Below are positions 45,084 through 55,264 of a stretch of DNA of 64,000 nt, one piece after another. Every line of letters begins with the position of its first letter. Position 1 is the first letter of the stretch. The notes below the pieces were generated by a model. That model saw nothing but the letters and a program-made list of their open reading frames with translations. It ran no database searches and had not been told where the DNA came from. The translations under genes and the position numbers were made by a program. The stretch covers positions 1,674,001-1,738,000 of the forward strand of contig NZ_JAIOAO010000002.1 of NCBI RefSeq assembly GCF_021190955.1. Direction: 5' to 3'. This DNA comes from Parachryseolinea silvisoli (GTDB taxonomy: Bacteria; Bacteroidota; Bacteroidia; Cytophagales; Cyclobacteriaceae).

Positions 45084-47591
45084 TTATTTCCCTTCCAGCC
45101 GGTCTTGCAGATACCGCAGGTGATATACTGTCATGGCGTCCTTGGTACGTGTCAAAGCTTTTTTGACAAGAATCAAGACCTCGCTCTTTTTGTTGCGGAT
45201 CACCACGTCGGCATCGTATATATCGCGTGAGTTCTTACTGAGCTCCACCAGCTTGTCGACATAGTAACGCTGCAGGGCACGCCGGTATGGACTGATTGTA
45301 GAGAAGGTTGCAAGCTCCGTCCACATCGTGCGGTCCAGGTCGTCCATAAACTCATTCAGCGTATACGCCCGCGTAGGATAGAGGGCCTCTGATTCTGCAA
45401 GCTTGGTCAGTGTGTTCTGACTCAGCAGCGTATTGAGTACCATCTCCTGGTTGGCGGTAATGATCTGTGTGGGGCTTTGTCCTGTACGCGCCAGAATAGC
45501 CGTGTCGAGCAACCAGGTTGGGGGCGTAAACACGTGCCGTCCGAGAAACGCCATGGCGTCGCGTTGCACAGTGGCGGGTACAATACGATAGATGGGACCA
45601 ATCTGCTCCGCCGACTTGACCGTTTCGTACGTGCCGCCGACATAGCGGAGCACGTGGTTGATATAGTATGTAAACTGCCCCGTCAGGCCGCCGTATAGCT
45701 GCGACAGATTCTTATACCCTTCGTTGGGCTGATAGGTCCACGCCACCAGTCGGGGCACAATACGCTTTAGATTCTTAATGCCAAGCTCGCCCGCCAGCAT
45801 AGCATTGTCCCCCAGATCTTCGGTTTGCACCCGCGGGTCGTCTGTAGAGAATTCCGACGCAAACCACATCTGGGGTTGCTTCATTTGTTCAATGATCCGG
45901 CCGTTGAGAAAAGGAATTTCCCGTTCGGATGTAGAGATGTCGGGAAAGAGTCGATAGCCATATTCAATCGCCCAGTGGTCGTACTCACCAATGCGGGCAA
46001 TGAGCCCCGCCTCGGTCACGCTGTCTTCGGGCTGTGCTACATAGTTAAAACGCGAGTAGTCCATGATAGAAGGTGTGTGGCCATTTACTTCCAACCACTT
46101 CCGGTCGCGCAACCTGGCCACCGGTACGGTAGAGCTGGCGCCGAAATTGTGGGTAAGCCCCAACGAGTGACCCACTTCGTGCGAGGCCACCGAGCGGATC
46201 AATTGCCCCATCAGTGCATCGTCAAAGTTCATTTTCTGTGCGCGCTTGTCGGTCGTGCCGCATTGTATCATATACCAGTCATGCAGAATAGACATCAGGT
46301 TGTGATACCAGTTGATGTGGCTTTCCAGGATCTCCCCGCTGCGCGGATCGGTAATGATCGGCCCCGCCGCGTTGGCAAACGACGAAGGTTTATAGACAAT
46401 GGCCGAATGCCGCGCGTCTTCGAGACTCCAATTCGGAATAGCTTCCGCGCTCGGTGCTTCTTTCGCCTGGATCGCATTCTTAAATCCCGCGCGCTCAAAA
46501 GCAGGCTGCCAGTCTTCCACACCCTGGATCAAATAAGGCACCCACTTCTTCGGCGTGGCGGGGTCGATGTAGTATATAATGGGCTTTTGAGGTTCCACCA
46601 GCTCGCCGCGTTTGTATCGTTCCACATCCTCGGGTTTGGGTTCTAAACGCCAACGCTTAATGTAGTTCACTATCTTGACACCCTGTGGGTTGGCGTCGTA
46701 ATCGGTATAACGTTCCGTGAAATAACCAACGCGTTTATCCGCGAAGCGCTTGCGCATGGGCTTCTTCGGCAGCAGTACAATAGAGGTATTGAGCTCGAGC
46801 GTAAAGGTGGCGTCACCGGAAGACTGACTATACGTCTTGATCGTACGAATCTCGACGTTCATCGGGAAAGCATTCACCGACTTGATATAGGACATGTTCG
46901 AAAGCACGTCGCCGATCTTCATCATCCGCCGGGAAGCAGCGTTAAAAAAGAAAATATCGTTATTGCCACTCAGGTACTCCGTGATATCGATCAGGCTGCC
47001 CTTGCCACTGGGTGTATATGCGCCGATACCAAAGGCGGCCGTCAGCGGTTGCAGGTTCGAGCGTACCACTGCATTGTACATGGACGTACTGCTATCGCCG
47101 GCATTGTCTTCATAGGTAATGCGGCGCAGGAACAGCTTATGATTAGGACCTTTCTCAAAACGTATAATAAGCGAGTTGATCTGGTCGCCCGCATAACCGG
47201 TATATTCCGGGCGAATGCCGGCGGCACCTTGCGCAATGCGGCTTACGATCAGCAAGTCCCGACCGAGCAGGCTATCGGGTATTTCAAAATAATATTTATC
47301 CTCCAGCTTGTGCACGCTGAATAATCCTTTGCGGGTGATAGTGCCCGGCTTGACAATGCTGTAATAGCTTGAGCTACGCGGTGCCATAGACTGCGAATTA
47401 CCCGCCGGTACGGACGCAGACGTGAGCTGCTCCAGCGAGTCCCGCTTCGATGTATCCTGCAGAACCCTGGGTGACGGCAGCGACGTGGGCGTCAATGTGG
47501 GCGGAGGTGTTTGGGTGGTATCCTGCGCGTAGGCCTGCGGACACAGATCAATACAGCAGACGGCAACCACTAGCAATACAATACTTCTCAT
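45084..47591 (-). CDS. Zinc metalloprotease, DUF5117/DUF5118 (metzincin-like) type
   Basis: 835 aa. Signal peptide MRSIVLLVVAVCCIDLCPQAYA-Q, then a Pro/Thr/Ser-rich linker to about residue 75. The middle domain (GLFSVHKLEDKYYFEIPDSL, LLIVSRIAQGAAGIRPEYTG) is the DUF5118/5117 part. Zinc site HEVGHSLGLTHNF at 471-483: HExxHxxGxxH, the metzincin signature. Family members are secreted or periplasmic proteases of unknown substrate, widespread in Bacteroidota. Monocistronic. Confidence 0.9.
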   Translation of the reverse strand: MRSIVLLVVAVCCIDLCPQAYAQDTTQTPPPTLTPTSLPSPRVLQDTSKRDSLEQLTSASVPAGNSQSMAPRSSSYYSIVKPGTITRKGLFSVHKLEDKYYFEIPDSLLGRDLLIVSRIAQGAAGIRPEYTGYAGDQINSLIIRFEKGPNHKLFLRRITYEDNAGDSSTSMYNAVVRSNLQPLTAAFGIGAYTPSGKGSLIDITEYLSGNNDIFFFNAASRRMMKIGDVLSNMSYIKSVNAFPMNVEIRTIKTYSQSSGDATFTLELNTSIVLLPKKPMRKRFADKRVGYFTERYTDYDANPQGVKIVNYIKRWRLEPKPEDVERYKRGELVEPQKPIIYYIDPATPKKWVPYLIQGVEDWQPAFERAGFKNAIQAKEAPSAEAIPNWSLEDARHSAIVYKPSSFANAAGPIITDPRSGEILESHINWYHNLMSILHDWYMIQCGTTDKRAQKMNFDDALMGQLIRSVASHEVGHSLGLTHNFGASSTVPVARLRDRKWLEVNGHTPSIMDYSRFNYVAQPEDSVTEAGLIARIGEYDHWAIEYGYRLFPDISTSEREIPFLNGRIIEQMKQPQMWFASEFSTDDPRVQTEDLGDNAMLAGELGIKNLKRIVPRLVAWTYQPNEGYKNLSQLYGGLTGQFTYYINHVLRYVGGTYETVKSAEQIGPIYRIVPATVQRDAMAFLGRHVFTPPTWLLDTAILARTGQSPTQIITANQEMVLNTLLSQNTLTKLAESEALYPTRAYTLNEFMDDLDRTMWTELATFSTISPYRRALQRYYVDKLVELSKNSRDIYDADVVIRNKKSEVLILVKKALTRTKDAMTVYHLRYLQDRLEGK

Positions 47592-47920
47592 GCGCTGTTT
47601 TTTCTGATGGGTGATAAATACTTAACTGAAAAATGGTTCCAGTTATTTCTAAATAAGATAACCGTTTTCTCGCGGAGGAGTTCCGTCAATTAGTCTACTT
47701 TTCATACATCTGACGAAAACAGCTCACACTCGTCGAGACAGTGGTGCAGCCGAACGCCATATTATACCGTGGAACACGATAGGTGTGGAAGATAGCGGTC
47801 ACTTAGGGGAAAAACGCCGGTTCATCCGGCGGGTGGGGAAACCGGTGTGGTGGCATGCTTTTGTTACACTTACCAGCAGTAGTAACAACAATATCTCCTA
47901 CTCATAAAATAAAAGATGCT
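47592..47920. other. Intergenic region between divergent genes
   Basis: 329 bp without a gene. A small hairpin CGCCGG-TTCAT-CCGGCG lies at 47815-47831. No full promoter was found; the strings next to the metalloprotease start (minus strand TATTTATC) are degenerate. Confidence 0.4.
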
Positions 47921-48406
47921 ATGAAAACTTTCATGATTACACTCGTTGCTGTGGCGGCCCTGGGCCTGGCCTCGGCACAAGCACAGGTGACAGATACCAC
48001 ACGTGTTAAACAAACAGATCCAACCTACAATCCACCCACGCAGCCTGGCAACCAGTACAACCAGCGCGACTACCTGCAGATTCGTTCAAACGAAGCACCG
48101 TCTTCACTCCGCAACACGCTTAAAGGTAGCGACTATAGTGGCTGGGAAAACGGCATGCTGTATCGCAACCGTACAGACAACGGCTACATGCTGCGCATGG
48201 GCGAAGGTGCTGACACCCGCAGCTTCTACTTTGATAAGAGCGGTACAAAAATAGCCCCACCTGCAGGCGCACAGATGCAGAGCCCGAGCCCTGAGTCTCA
48301 ACGTACAGAGCCGTCGACACAACCTCAATACCAACAACAACCCAGCGCGAATCCGCAACCCAATGCTAACCCGCAGCCTAATACGAAACCGCAGCCTAAA
48401 AAATAG
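47921..48406 (+). CDS. Exported protein with Pro/Gln/Asn-rich tail
   Basis: 161 aa from the ATG at 47921, which opens a signal peptide (MKTFMITLVAVAALGLASAQ-AQ); the frame extends 22 codons upstream without features. The middle (DYLQIRSNEAPSSLRNTLKG, WENGMLYRNRTDNGYMLRMG) is a short folded part seen in small exported proteins of the phylum. The last 50 residues are low complexity with NPQPN repeats and a basic end. Function unknown. Confidence 0.7.
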   Translation: MKTFMITLVAVAALGLASAQAQVTDTTRVKQTDPTYNPPTQPGNQYNQRDYLQIRSNEAPSSLRNTLKGSDYSGWENGMLYRNRTDNGYMLRMGEGADTRSFYFDKSGTKIAPPAGAQMQSPSPESQRTEPSTQPQYQQQPSANPQPNANPQPNTKPQPKK

Positions 48407-48430
48407 CGAGTATACATAAGAGCACACAGC

Positions 48431-48469
48431 AAAGCACCCATGTTGCCCTGATGGCAGCATGGGTGCTTT
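48431..48469. terminator. Strong bidirectional terminator
   Basis: AAAGCACCCATGTTGCC, loop CTGAT, GGCAGCATGGGTGCTTT: 17-bp stem with one G-T pair, followed by CATTTT. Serves the convergent genes ending at 48406 and 48479. Confidence 0.9.
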
Positions 48470-48478
48470 CATTTTATG

Positions 48479-49006
48479 TTAATAGCCTCTGACGGTCAAA
48501 TAAAAGTTGTAATCTGTCATGGGCGCATCCGTAAATCCGAGGTTCCTTCCAATTGTAATAACTTGTCCGCGATGATACACGCTGTGCGTCATAGCATGGT
48601 GCAAAAATTCCGCACGGCTACGAATGCCATTTGCCCATGGTGAGGTGAACTCTACCAATTCTGTAATCTTGTCATCCGACAACCCTTCTATATATTCCCG
48701 CACTTCGCTCGAAAACGCCACAATCCCCTGGAGAATATCCTCCAGTGTACCGTCAAAACGCTCCCAGGTATATGACTTCGGCGCTGGCCTTTGTTGCAAT
48801 ACCGACAGCCAAAAGCGTTCAGTATCCCAAATATGCAACAGCGTCAATTTAATGCTTGGATAGCTCGAAGGTACCGTTTGTTCCAGCAAATCGGTTGACT
48901 TCGTACGAAGCCACGAGACCAGTGTTTCGTGCGCCCACTCGTTATAGCGGGCATAATCCTTCACAAGTGTGGAAAGTGTAAAGATGGCGGGTTTTTCTGT
49001 TGCCAT
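48479..49006 (-). CDS. DinB-family protein
   Basis: 175 aa from the ATG at 49006 (MATEKPAIFTLSTLVKDYAR). Four-helix DinB fold with the usual histidines in LLHIWDTERFW and HHAMTHSVYHRGQVITIGR, which form a metal site. Family members are putative metal-dependent hydrolases or thiol transferases; the role here is unknown. It starts 32 bp after the M1 peptidase gene on the same strand. Confidence 0.88.
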   Translation of the reverse strand: MATEKPAIFTLSTLVKDYARYNEWAHETLVSWLRTKSTDLLEQTVPSSYPSIKLTLLHIWDTERFWLSVLQQRPAPKSYTWERFDGTLEDILQGIVAFSSEVREYIEGLSDDKITELVEFTSPWANGIRSRAEFLHHAMTHSVYHRGQVITIGRNLGFTDAPMTDYNFYLTVRGY

Positions 49007-49038
49007 GTTAATATTGTTTCGGGGTTTGGTTCGGGCCA

Positions 49039-50994
49039 CTACTGACCCTTCCACTGATTATTCTTCCGATTCACATCCGGCATCTTCACGGCCGGATCCA
49101 ACGTCACACTTGTCAACTTGCTCGTGGATTTGTAGACAAACTTCCAGGTGCTACCATGCTGCCAAATCTCCACGGGCAGTTTCACCTGGCTGGTCTTACC
49201 ATTGCTCTCCACGATTTCCGCCGTCACCGGCATGGGCATCTTCTGCTGGTTTGCGACAGTAATGATCGCCCCCTTCGAGGGGTCATTATCGACATAGTCC
49301 ACACGGGTCACCGCCTGGTCGATCTTCCAGTCATACATATACCATCCACGCCAGAACCAGTCCAATGTCTCACCGGTGTAATTCTCGATGCAGTGGAAGA
49401 AGTCCCAGGGGGTAGGATGTTTAAACGCCCACTGGTGCGTATAATAACGCATCGCGCTATCAAAACGCTCAGAACCCAATACCTGCGTGCGCAACAACGT
49501 CAGACCGAGGCCCGGCTTGAGGTACGCCACACCACCCAGGTTACGACCCGCTACCACGTCCGGTATATTCAAGATTGTTTCCATGCTGTCGTGAAACACA
49601 TAGTTGGTCTGGAACTGCATGGGAAAAACATTCCTTCTATACTCACCGTTGTTAAACTGCTCGTCTGCCAGCGTGTTGATATAGGTGTTGAAACCTTCGT
49701 CCATCCACGCAAACTTGCGCTCGTTGCTGCCGACAATCATTGGGAACCAGTTGTGGCCAAACTCGTGCGAGGTCACGCCCCATAGCTGTCCTTTTACAGC
49801 GCGGGCGCCGCAGAACACAATGCCCGGATACTCCATACCGCCCACGACGCCGGCTACGTTCACGGCAACCGGGTAGGAGTACGGGTAAAGATACTTCGAG
49901 TAAAATTCGATGGAGTGCTTCACATATTCCGTTGACCGGTTCCAGGCCGTGTCTTGCGCACTCTCTACAGGGTATACTGACATCGCCAGCGACTTCTTGC
50001 CTTGTGGCAGGTTGATGCGGGCAGCATCCCATACAAAAGACTTCGAAGCCGCCCATGCTACGTCGCGGGTGGTGGAACACTTAAACTTCCAGGTCAGGCG
50101 AGTCTTGCCACTGGGGCGTGTAGCCGGATCCGTTACTTCGGCGGCGGTGCGCAGCGCCACGGTCTTGTCGCTGCCCTGGGCTTGTGCCCAACGTTTCAGT
50201 TGTTCGGCGGTCAAAACTTCTTTCGGGTTCAGCAGCTCGCCTGAACCGACGACAATGTGACCCACGGGAGCATCGATGTTATAGGTAATGTCGCCATACT
50301 CCAGGTAAAACTCGCCCTGGCCCAGGTAGGGCAGCGTGTTCCAGCCGTTCACGTTGTCGTAAACACACATACGCGGATACCACTGTGCGATCTCATAGAT
50401 CCAGCCGTTTTGTGTTTGCAGGCGGCCCATACGGTCGGTGCCATATTCCGGAATGGAGAACGAGAAGTTGATCTTAAAGACCTGCTTGCCGCCCTGCGCC
50501 TTGATGGGTTTGGCCAGCTTGATCTGCATGCGTGTGTCCTCTACGGTATAATTGGCTTCTGTATCTTTGCCATCTTGTTCCACTTTCACGGCCTGCAGCG
50601 TATAGCCACCATCAAAGTTACGGTTAGCCCAGCGGCCGCCGCTTATCGCCGTGGTGGCTACACCCCGCGACTTGGGGTTGTAAATGTTTTGGTCCAGTTG
50701 CAGCCATACAAACGACAGCGCCTGTGGGCTATTGTTGGTATACGTGATCGTTACACTGCCGGTAATGCTGTGAATGGCATCGTTCAGCGTGGCGTCTATT
50801 TTATAGTCGGCGCGGTTCTGCCAGTACTCGGGGCCGGGCGTGCCGTCGGCCGCACGCACTTTATCACCATAGCTGGGGTAGAAGAAAGGCGCAAAGGCCT
50901 GGTGCTGATCGTACGGCGAAGATTGCTGAGCAAATGCCGCCAACGTCGCTGCCAGCAGGCAGCAGAGGAACAATGGGATTTTAATGAGATTCAT
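49039..50994 (-). CDS. M1-family metallopeptidase
   Basis: 651 aa. Signal peptide [23 protein letters not shown]. Gluzincin zinc site HEFGHNW at 410-416 with the third ligand Glu433 (MDEGFN), i.e. HExxH-x18-E. The aminopeptidase motif GxMEN is GGMEY here. The N-terminal part is the M1 beta-sandwich ([36 protein letters not shown]). Secreted or periplasmic peptidase, probably an aminopeptidase. In one unit with the DinB gene downstream. Confidence 0.92.
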   Translation of the reverse strand: MNLIKIPLFLCCLLAATLAAFAQQSSPYDQHQAFAPFFYPSYGDKVRAADGTPGPEYWQNRADYKIDATLNDAIHSITGSVTITYTNNSPQALSFVWLQLDQNIYNPKSRGVATTAISGGRWANRNFDGGYTLQAVKVEQDGKDTEANYTVEDTRMQIKLAKPIKAQGGKQVFKINFSFSIPEYGTDRMGRLQTQNGWIYEIAQWYPRMCVYDNVNGWNTLPYLGQGEFYLEYGDITYNIDAPVGHIVVGSGELLNPKEVLTAEQLKRWAQAQGSDKTVALRTAAEVTDPATRPSGKTRLTWKFKCSTTRDVAWAASKSFVWDAARINLPQGKKSLAMSVYPVESAQDTAWNRSTEYVKHSIEFYSKYLYPYSYPVAVNVAGVVGGMEYPGIVFCGARAVKGQLWGVTSHEFGHNWFPMIVGSNERKFAWMDEGFNTYINTLADEQFNNGEYRRNVFPMQFQTNYVFHDSMETILNIPDVVAGRNLGGVAYLKPGLGLTLLRTQVLGSERFDSAMRYYTHQWAFKHPTPWDFFHCIENYTGETLDWFWRGWYMYDWKIDQAVTRVDYVDNDPSKGAIITVANQQKMPMPVTAEIVESNGKTSQVKLPVEIWQHGSTWKFVYKSTSKLTSVTLDPAVKMPDVNRKNNQWKGQ

Positions 50995-51445
50995 GTCGTT
51001 GCTCGAATAAAGAGTTTGGTTAATGTTGCTGCATAATACTGCAAATACACCGTTTACACCAGTCTTTTTATCTGCTGGCGCGTGCTCACCTGTTTGCTGG
51101 CAGGTCTTAGCCTACCGGCAGGCAGGCCCGTTTCGGGGCGAGCGCTTTGCCCTGTATGCGGGTAGTTTCCGACTGCCCATGGCAGCGTCGTAATCTGGGA
51201 TCCTGCCAATACATCGCCTCCGCCGTCACATCTGTGTCAGGCGTGAGTCTGCGCCTCCAGCGTGGAATAACAGGCTTGTTCGCGGAAACAGGTGTCATAA
51301 CAACGTTAGCAGAAAAATGAATTACAACGCCTTTTAATTTCGCGAGCAAGTCTTTTACAAAATTTTCCTACGGTTTAAAGGCTAAGATTGATAATTTTAT
51401 CGTTTGGATGACCCCACCCTCCCAAAGACAAACGCGAACAGCACG
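50995..51445. other. Intergenic region with a GCCTACCGGCAGGC palindrome
   Basis: About 450 bp between divergent genes. It has the imperfect palindrome GCCTACCGGCAGGC at 51110-51123 within a larger G+C-rich block of CTGGCAGG/CCTACC repeats. A minus-strand frame at 51107-51349 has no family features. Upstream of the sigma gene TATCGTTTG (51399-51407) is close to a -7 box but one base too long. Confidence 0.4.
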
Positions 51446-52012
51446 GTGAAAGAGTATTCTGAAGAGGATCTGATCAGGCATTTACGTGAAGGGCACGAGC
51501 AGGCTTTTAAGGTCATATTCGATACCTATTACAGGCCGCTGACCCTCTTTGCCATGAAGTATACCGGCGGCGATGTCGAGGAGGGAAAAGAGATCGTACA
51601 GGAGTTTTTTGTGCGTTTTTGGTCCAAACGCCACGACGTCACTATCCGCTTCTCCCTCAAGACATACCTATACGCGGGCGTGCGCAACGCCTGCCTCAAT
51701 GTACTCGCATCGTCCAAAGTTGCACAACGCAAACTGCGCGACTACACGGTGCCCGAAGTATCCAGCGATAACGCTCTCGAGCTGATGCTCGTGGCCGAAC
51801 AAGAAGATTTGCTTATGCAGGCCATCGACCGCCTGCCCGATAAATGCCGGCAGATTTTTTACCTCAGCCGCATGGAAAAACTCTCCAACCAGGCGATCGC
51901 TGATCGTCTGCAGCTATCCGTTAAAACCATCGAAGCCCAGATCTCGATTGCACTAAAACGTTTACGGGAAATATTGATATCGCTTTTTCTGATGATCGTT
52001 TCGTGGGGCTAA
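51404..52012 (+). CDS. RNA polymerase ECF sigma factor, Bacteroidetes family
   Basis: Up to 202 aa. The start is uncertain: TTG at 51404, or GTG at 51446 (VKEYSEEDLIRHLREGHEQA), which fits the family better. Region 2: AFKVIFDTYYRPLTLFAMKY, EEGKEIVQEFFVRFW. Region 4 helix-turn-helix: LPDKCRQIFYLSRMEKLSNQ, AIADRLQLSVKTIEAQISIA. Likely held inactive by the FecR anti-sigma encoded at 53973 and drives the SusC/D locus. Unusually, another gene sits between sigma and anti-sigma. Confidence 0.9.
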   Translation: MDDPTLPKTNANSTVKEYSEEDLIRHLREGHEQAFKVIFDTYYRPLTLFAMKYTGGDVEEGKEIVQEFFVRFWSKRHDVTIRFSLKTYLYAGVRNACLNVLASSKVAQRKLRDYTVPEVSSDNALELMLVAEQEDLLMQAIDRLPDKCRQIFYLSRMEKLSNQAIADRLQLSVKTIEAQISIALKRLREILISLFLMIVSWG

Positions 52013-52109
52013 AAAAGAAATAGAAAAATTTTCTGGAGGTCTTTAGGGGGTGCTGCAAAATTTCCTGTCTTGGGTACAGTTTATCGTATTCCTAAGCCTA
52101 AGAACTTCT

Positions 52110-53933
52110 ATGCAGCAACTCTACTCTGGCCCGCATACCTGTCGTCCGTGGTATAAAAACATTTTCCGCCTCGCATGGCTCCTGCTTATGATGGCAGGCT
52201 CCGCGGCGCATGCGCAGCAAACTTTCTTCGAGGACTTTAATAATCGCGACTATGCTTACTCCTTGCCCCCCGGTTGGACCGTCTGGCAAAATGGGGGCGG
52301 TATTGGCGATCCGTCGCCTTCCTGGTTTGTAGACCGGCCGGGTCTGGGCATTAATCAATATGTACTCTCGCCGCAAGAGGCTACTAAAGAAGGCATGGTC
52401 GACGAAGACTGGCTGATGTCGCCGCAAATCACACCCGTCGCCGGCGATTACCTGATGTTTAATGCGCGCCGCTCTTACTTTGAGACGGGCGATATGTTTT
52501 ATGTACGGATCTCGCGTACCGATGCACGTGCGCCGGAGTCTTTTACAGAAATATTGAAGGCCTATACAGAGGCTGAAATGCCGCCATCCGCCGGCGACGA
52601 ATATAAACTACGCATCGACTTATCAGCGTATGTAGGCGTGCCGATACACATTGCATTTGTGCATACGGCGAACGTTGGGCCCGAAGGTGAGTCTGGCATC
52701 TGGCTGATTGACGACGTAGAGGTGCGGCCCATGCAGCGCGTATATATTAAAGATGCTATCCTGCGTCAGGCCACGACACCACCGCAGCCACCCGTCGTAC
52801 AAGGTCGTGAAGTGATTATCGGTGGCGCGGCGGAGCTGGTCATGGCCGGCGACTATGACGAAGCCCACCTGACGGAGATGACTTTTTCGCTCGATGGCAC
52901 AACCGATCTTTCGTTTATTAAAGAGATCATTTTCTACCAAACACCCTACGAGCTTGTAACCAATGAAGATTTTATAAATGAATTGGTGCCGCGCTTTGGC
53001 TCGATCGAAAATCCCGGGCAAACCTTTACCATCACGGGCGACATGAATATCCCCCTGGGAGGAGACCCGTATATGTATATCCGCTTCAAGGTGGATGAAA
53101 CACGCCAGCTGACATATCCGTTTCCCGAGTTCGACATTAGCCTTCTCCGTTACGTCGTGAATGGTGTGGAATACACGCCCTCGGTGTCGTCGTATTTTGG
53201 AACCATTGATATTGTGCCGCCGGTCGTCCCCAACGATAACTTCGCGGATGCCGCCGAGCTCTCGCAGGTATCCGCCCGCTATGGCACCTCTACGATGATG
53301 GCCTCGTATGAAGCCGAATATGACTCCGTGGTATACTGCCATAACTTCGGCCATAGACGGATTCACTCGGTATGGTATTATTTTGTGCCATCCCAGGATG
53401 GCATCATCACCGTCGACCTCACCAACTCACGGTTTAATACAATCGCCGCCATTGTCGACGAAAATATGAAACAGCTGGCGTGCAGTGACGACATCAACGA
53501 TGGCCAGACACGTTCCATCATCGCCGACTTCCCCGTCACGGCCGGCCGCAAGATCTATATCCGCGTAAGCGATCTGGGCAGCGGGGAAGACAATGACAAC
53601 CAATACGATGGCACCGGTGTTGTGGTCATGGACTTCACGTATGGTCGCCCTGTTGGGACGGAGGAAGAGAAAGCCCTGCTGCAACTGTCGGAACCATTCC
53701 CCAATCCTACGTCCCATACAGTATCATTCGACCTGGCGGCCGGCCGACCGGGAACGGTGCAAGTGTATCTGCGCGATCTGCTGGGTCACACGGTGCAGGC
53801 GCAGGAATATACCGTCGGGGCCGGCAAACGCCGTGTGTCGCTGGACGTTTCGCAGGCACGGAGTGGTATGTATATACTGCAAGCCGATGGCTACGGCACG
53901 AGCGCTACGCGCAAGCTGGTCATAACACATTGA
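52110..53933 (+). CDS. T9SS-sorted surface protein with choice-of-anchor J-like domain
   Basis: 607 aa from the ATG at 52110, opening a long signal peptide (NIFRLAWLLLMMAGSAAHA-QQ); the frame runs 20 codons further. Residues about 40-205: choice-of-anchor J-like sandwich (FFEDFNNRDYAYSLPPGWTV, DEDWLMSPQI, GIWLIDDVEVR). Then strand-rich domains, one with VWYYFVPSQDGIITVDLTN. The last 85 residues are a type A C-terminal sorting domain: EPFPNPTSHTVSFDL, VQVYLRDLLGH, GMYILQADG, KLVITH, which sends proteins through the type IX secretion system to the surface. 97 bp after sigma, 39 bp before FecR, so in their operon. Confidence 0.85.
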   Translation: MQQLYSGPHTCRPWYKNIFRLAWLLLMMAGSAAHAQQTFFEDFNNRDYAYSLPPGWTVWQNGGGIGDPSPSWFVDRPGLGINQYVLSPQEATKEGMVDEDWLMSPQITPVAGDYLMFNARRSYFETGDMFYVRISRTDARAPESFTEILKAYTEAEMPPSAGDEYKLRIDLSAYVGVPIHIAFVHTANVGPEGESGIWLIDDVEVRPMQRVYIKDAILRQATTPPQPPVVQGREVIIGGAAELVMAGDYDEAHLTEMTFSLDGTTDLSFIKEIIFYQTPYELVTNEDFINELVPRFGSIENPGQTFTITGDMNIPLGGDPYMYIRFKVDETRQLTYPFPEFDISLLRYVVNGVEYTPSVSSYFGTIDIVPPVVPNDNFADAAELSQVSARYGTSTMMASYEAEYDSVVYCHNFGHRRIHSVWYYFVPSQDGIITVDLTNSRFNTIAAIVDENMKQLACSDDINDGQTRSIIADFPVTAGRKIYIRVSDLGSGEDNDNQYDGTGVVVMDFTYGRPVGTEEEKALLQLSEPFPNPTSHTVSFDLAAGRPGTVQVYLRDLLGHTVQAQEYTVGAGKRRVSLDVSQARSGMYILQADGYGTSATRKLVITH

Positions 53934-53972
53934 TCCCCCTTAGATAATACAGAGCAACCATTCTTAAAAGTT

Positions 53973-55064
53973 ATGCAAGAGCACGATGAACACGAACGCA
54001 AGTGGCACCTGGCGGCCAAAGTCCTCAGTGGCAGCAGCCTCGATCCGGAAGAACAGCTGGCGTGGGAGGCTTTACAGGCCGACGGCAAGTTTCAGTTAGA
54101 GTATGTCCAGGTAAAAAAATACTGGCAGCAGCTCGAAGGGCTGCCGTATGGCCAGATCGACACCGGCCAGGATTGGCAGACCGTCTGGAACCGTATTCAA
54201 CATCAGGTACCGGTTACCGCCGGGTCACGGCGTATGGTGGCCCCGTGGCTGCGTTATGCCGCTGTCATTGCTGTGTGTGTAAGTGTGGCATTCTTCACCG
54301 GTTGGAAATTGAGCGGCACGGCATCGGGTACAAATGCTGTCCTTGCGTTAACGGTCATTGAAGCGCCACCGGGCTCGAAGACGCGCATCGTGTTGCCCGA
54401 CAGCTCAACGGTATGGCTCAATGCCAAAAGCCGCCTGTCGTTTGATGAAAGTTTTGGTATTGACAATCGCAACCTGGTCCTCGAAGGCGAAGCCTTCTTC
54501 GACGTTGTGAAAAGCACCATGCCCTTTCGCGTGCGCACGCCGCTTTACGACGTGGCTGTGCTCGGCACAGCCTTTAACGTCAAGGCCTATGCCGATGATG
54601 ATCGTGTCATTACCACGCTGGTACATGGTTCCGTTCGCATCGAACGCAAGCGTGATGCCGGCACTACCGAAGTGATCATGCTCAAGCCTAACGAAAAAGT
54701 AACGGCATTCCGCACGACAAGTGGCGGCCCGGCCTTCTCCGGCAACTACCGCTATACCGTGGATCGGGGAATCGACGCTGAAATGGAAACAGCCTGGAAA
54801 GATGGCTGGTTGTCGGTACAAGGCGAGTCGCTGCTTGAACTGGCCTGCAAGCTGGAGCGCCTGTACGATATCAAAATAAACTTTGAAGAGAAGACGCTGG
54901 AGAACTACCGATACACCGGTCGCTTACGGCAACTAAGCCTCGAGCAGGTGCTGAAAGCTTTGTCGCTTACATCGCCCGTGGCCTTTACCATCGATGAGAA
55001 AAAAGTGACGTTGCGCGAAGACAAGTCATCGACATCGAAGTATCGTTCGCTGCAAAATCCGTAA
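53973..55064 (+). CDS. FecR-family anti-sigma factor
   Basis: 363 aa. Cytosolic part 1-88 (LSGSSLDPEEQLAWEALQAD binds sigma), membrane helix about 90-108 (YAAVIAVCVSVAFFTGW), periplasmic FecR domain about 125-225 (APPGSKTRIVLPDSSTVWLN, LEGEAFFDVVKSTMPFRVRT, VLGTAFNVKAYADD) and a C-terminal DUF4974-type domain (LLELACKLERLYDIKINFEE, YTGRLRQLSLEQVLKALSLT). Passes the signal from the STN domain of SusC to the sigma factor. Overall organisation as in Bacteroides FecI/FecR-SusC systems. Confidence 0.93.
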   Translation: MQEHDEHERKWHLAAKVLSGSSLDPEEQLAWEALQADGKFQLEYVQVKKYWQQLEGLPYGQIDTGQDWQTVWNRIQHQVPVTAGSRRMVAPWLRYAAVIAVCVSVAFFTGWKLSGTASGTNAVLALTVIEAPPGSKTRIVLPDSSTVWLNAKSRLSFDESFGIDNRNLVLEGEAFFDVVKSTMPFRVRTPLYDVAVLGTAFNVKAYADDDRVITTLVHGSVRIERKRDAGTTEVIMLKPNEKVTAFRTTSGGPAFSGNYRYTVDRGIDAEMETAWKDGWLSVQGESLLELACKLERLYDIKINFEEKTLENYRYTGRLRQLSLEQVLKALSLTSPVAFTIDEKKVTLREDKSSTSKYRSLQNP

Positions 55065-55210
55065 AACCATTTTTATCATAACGAACCTAAAACACCAACT
55101 ATGAACCATCTGTACAGCCACTACACATAGTCCCAGAGCTCAAAAAAAAGGGACCAAAAGATGCTGTCACATCTTCTGATCCTGAAGGGCTGGAAAACAG
55201 TCTGCCTCGT

Positions 55211-55240
55211 CCTTTCGGGCGAAGGCCTACCTTCTTTTTG
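55211..55240 (+). promoter_or_regulatory. Possible attenuator before the susC-like gene
   Basis: GAAGG-CCTA-CCTTC followed by TTTTTG (55221-55240) is a short terminator-like hairpin. The same GAAGG can instead pair with CCTT at 55211-55214 across TCGGGCG, which would break the terminator. A second hairpin AAGATG-CTGTCA-CATCTT lies at 55158-55175. The arrangement suggests switching, but stems are only 4-5 bp. Confidence 0.3.
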
Positions 55241-55264
55241 TTAACCAAAACCCATCTTAATTCT

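Noticed and set aside
51107-51349. 80-codon minus-strand frame
   Set aside because: Lies over palindromic G+C-rich repeats, has no recognisable features, and its composition is unlike neighbouring genes.
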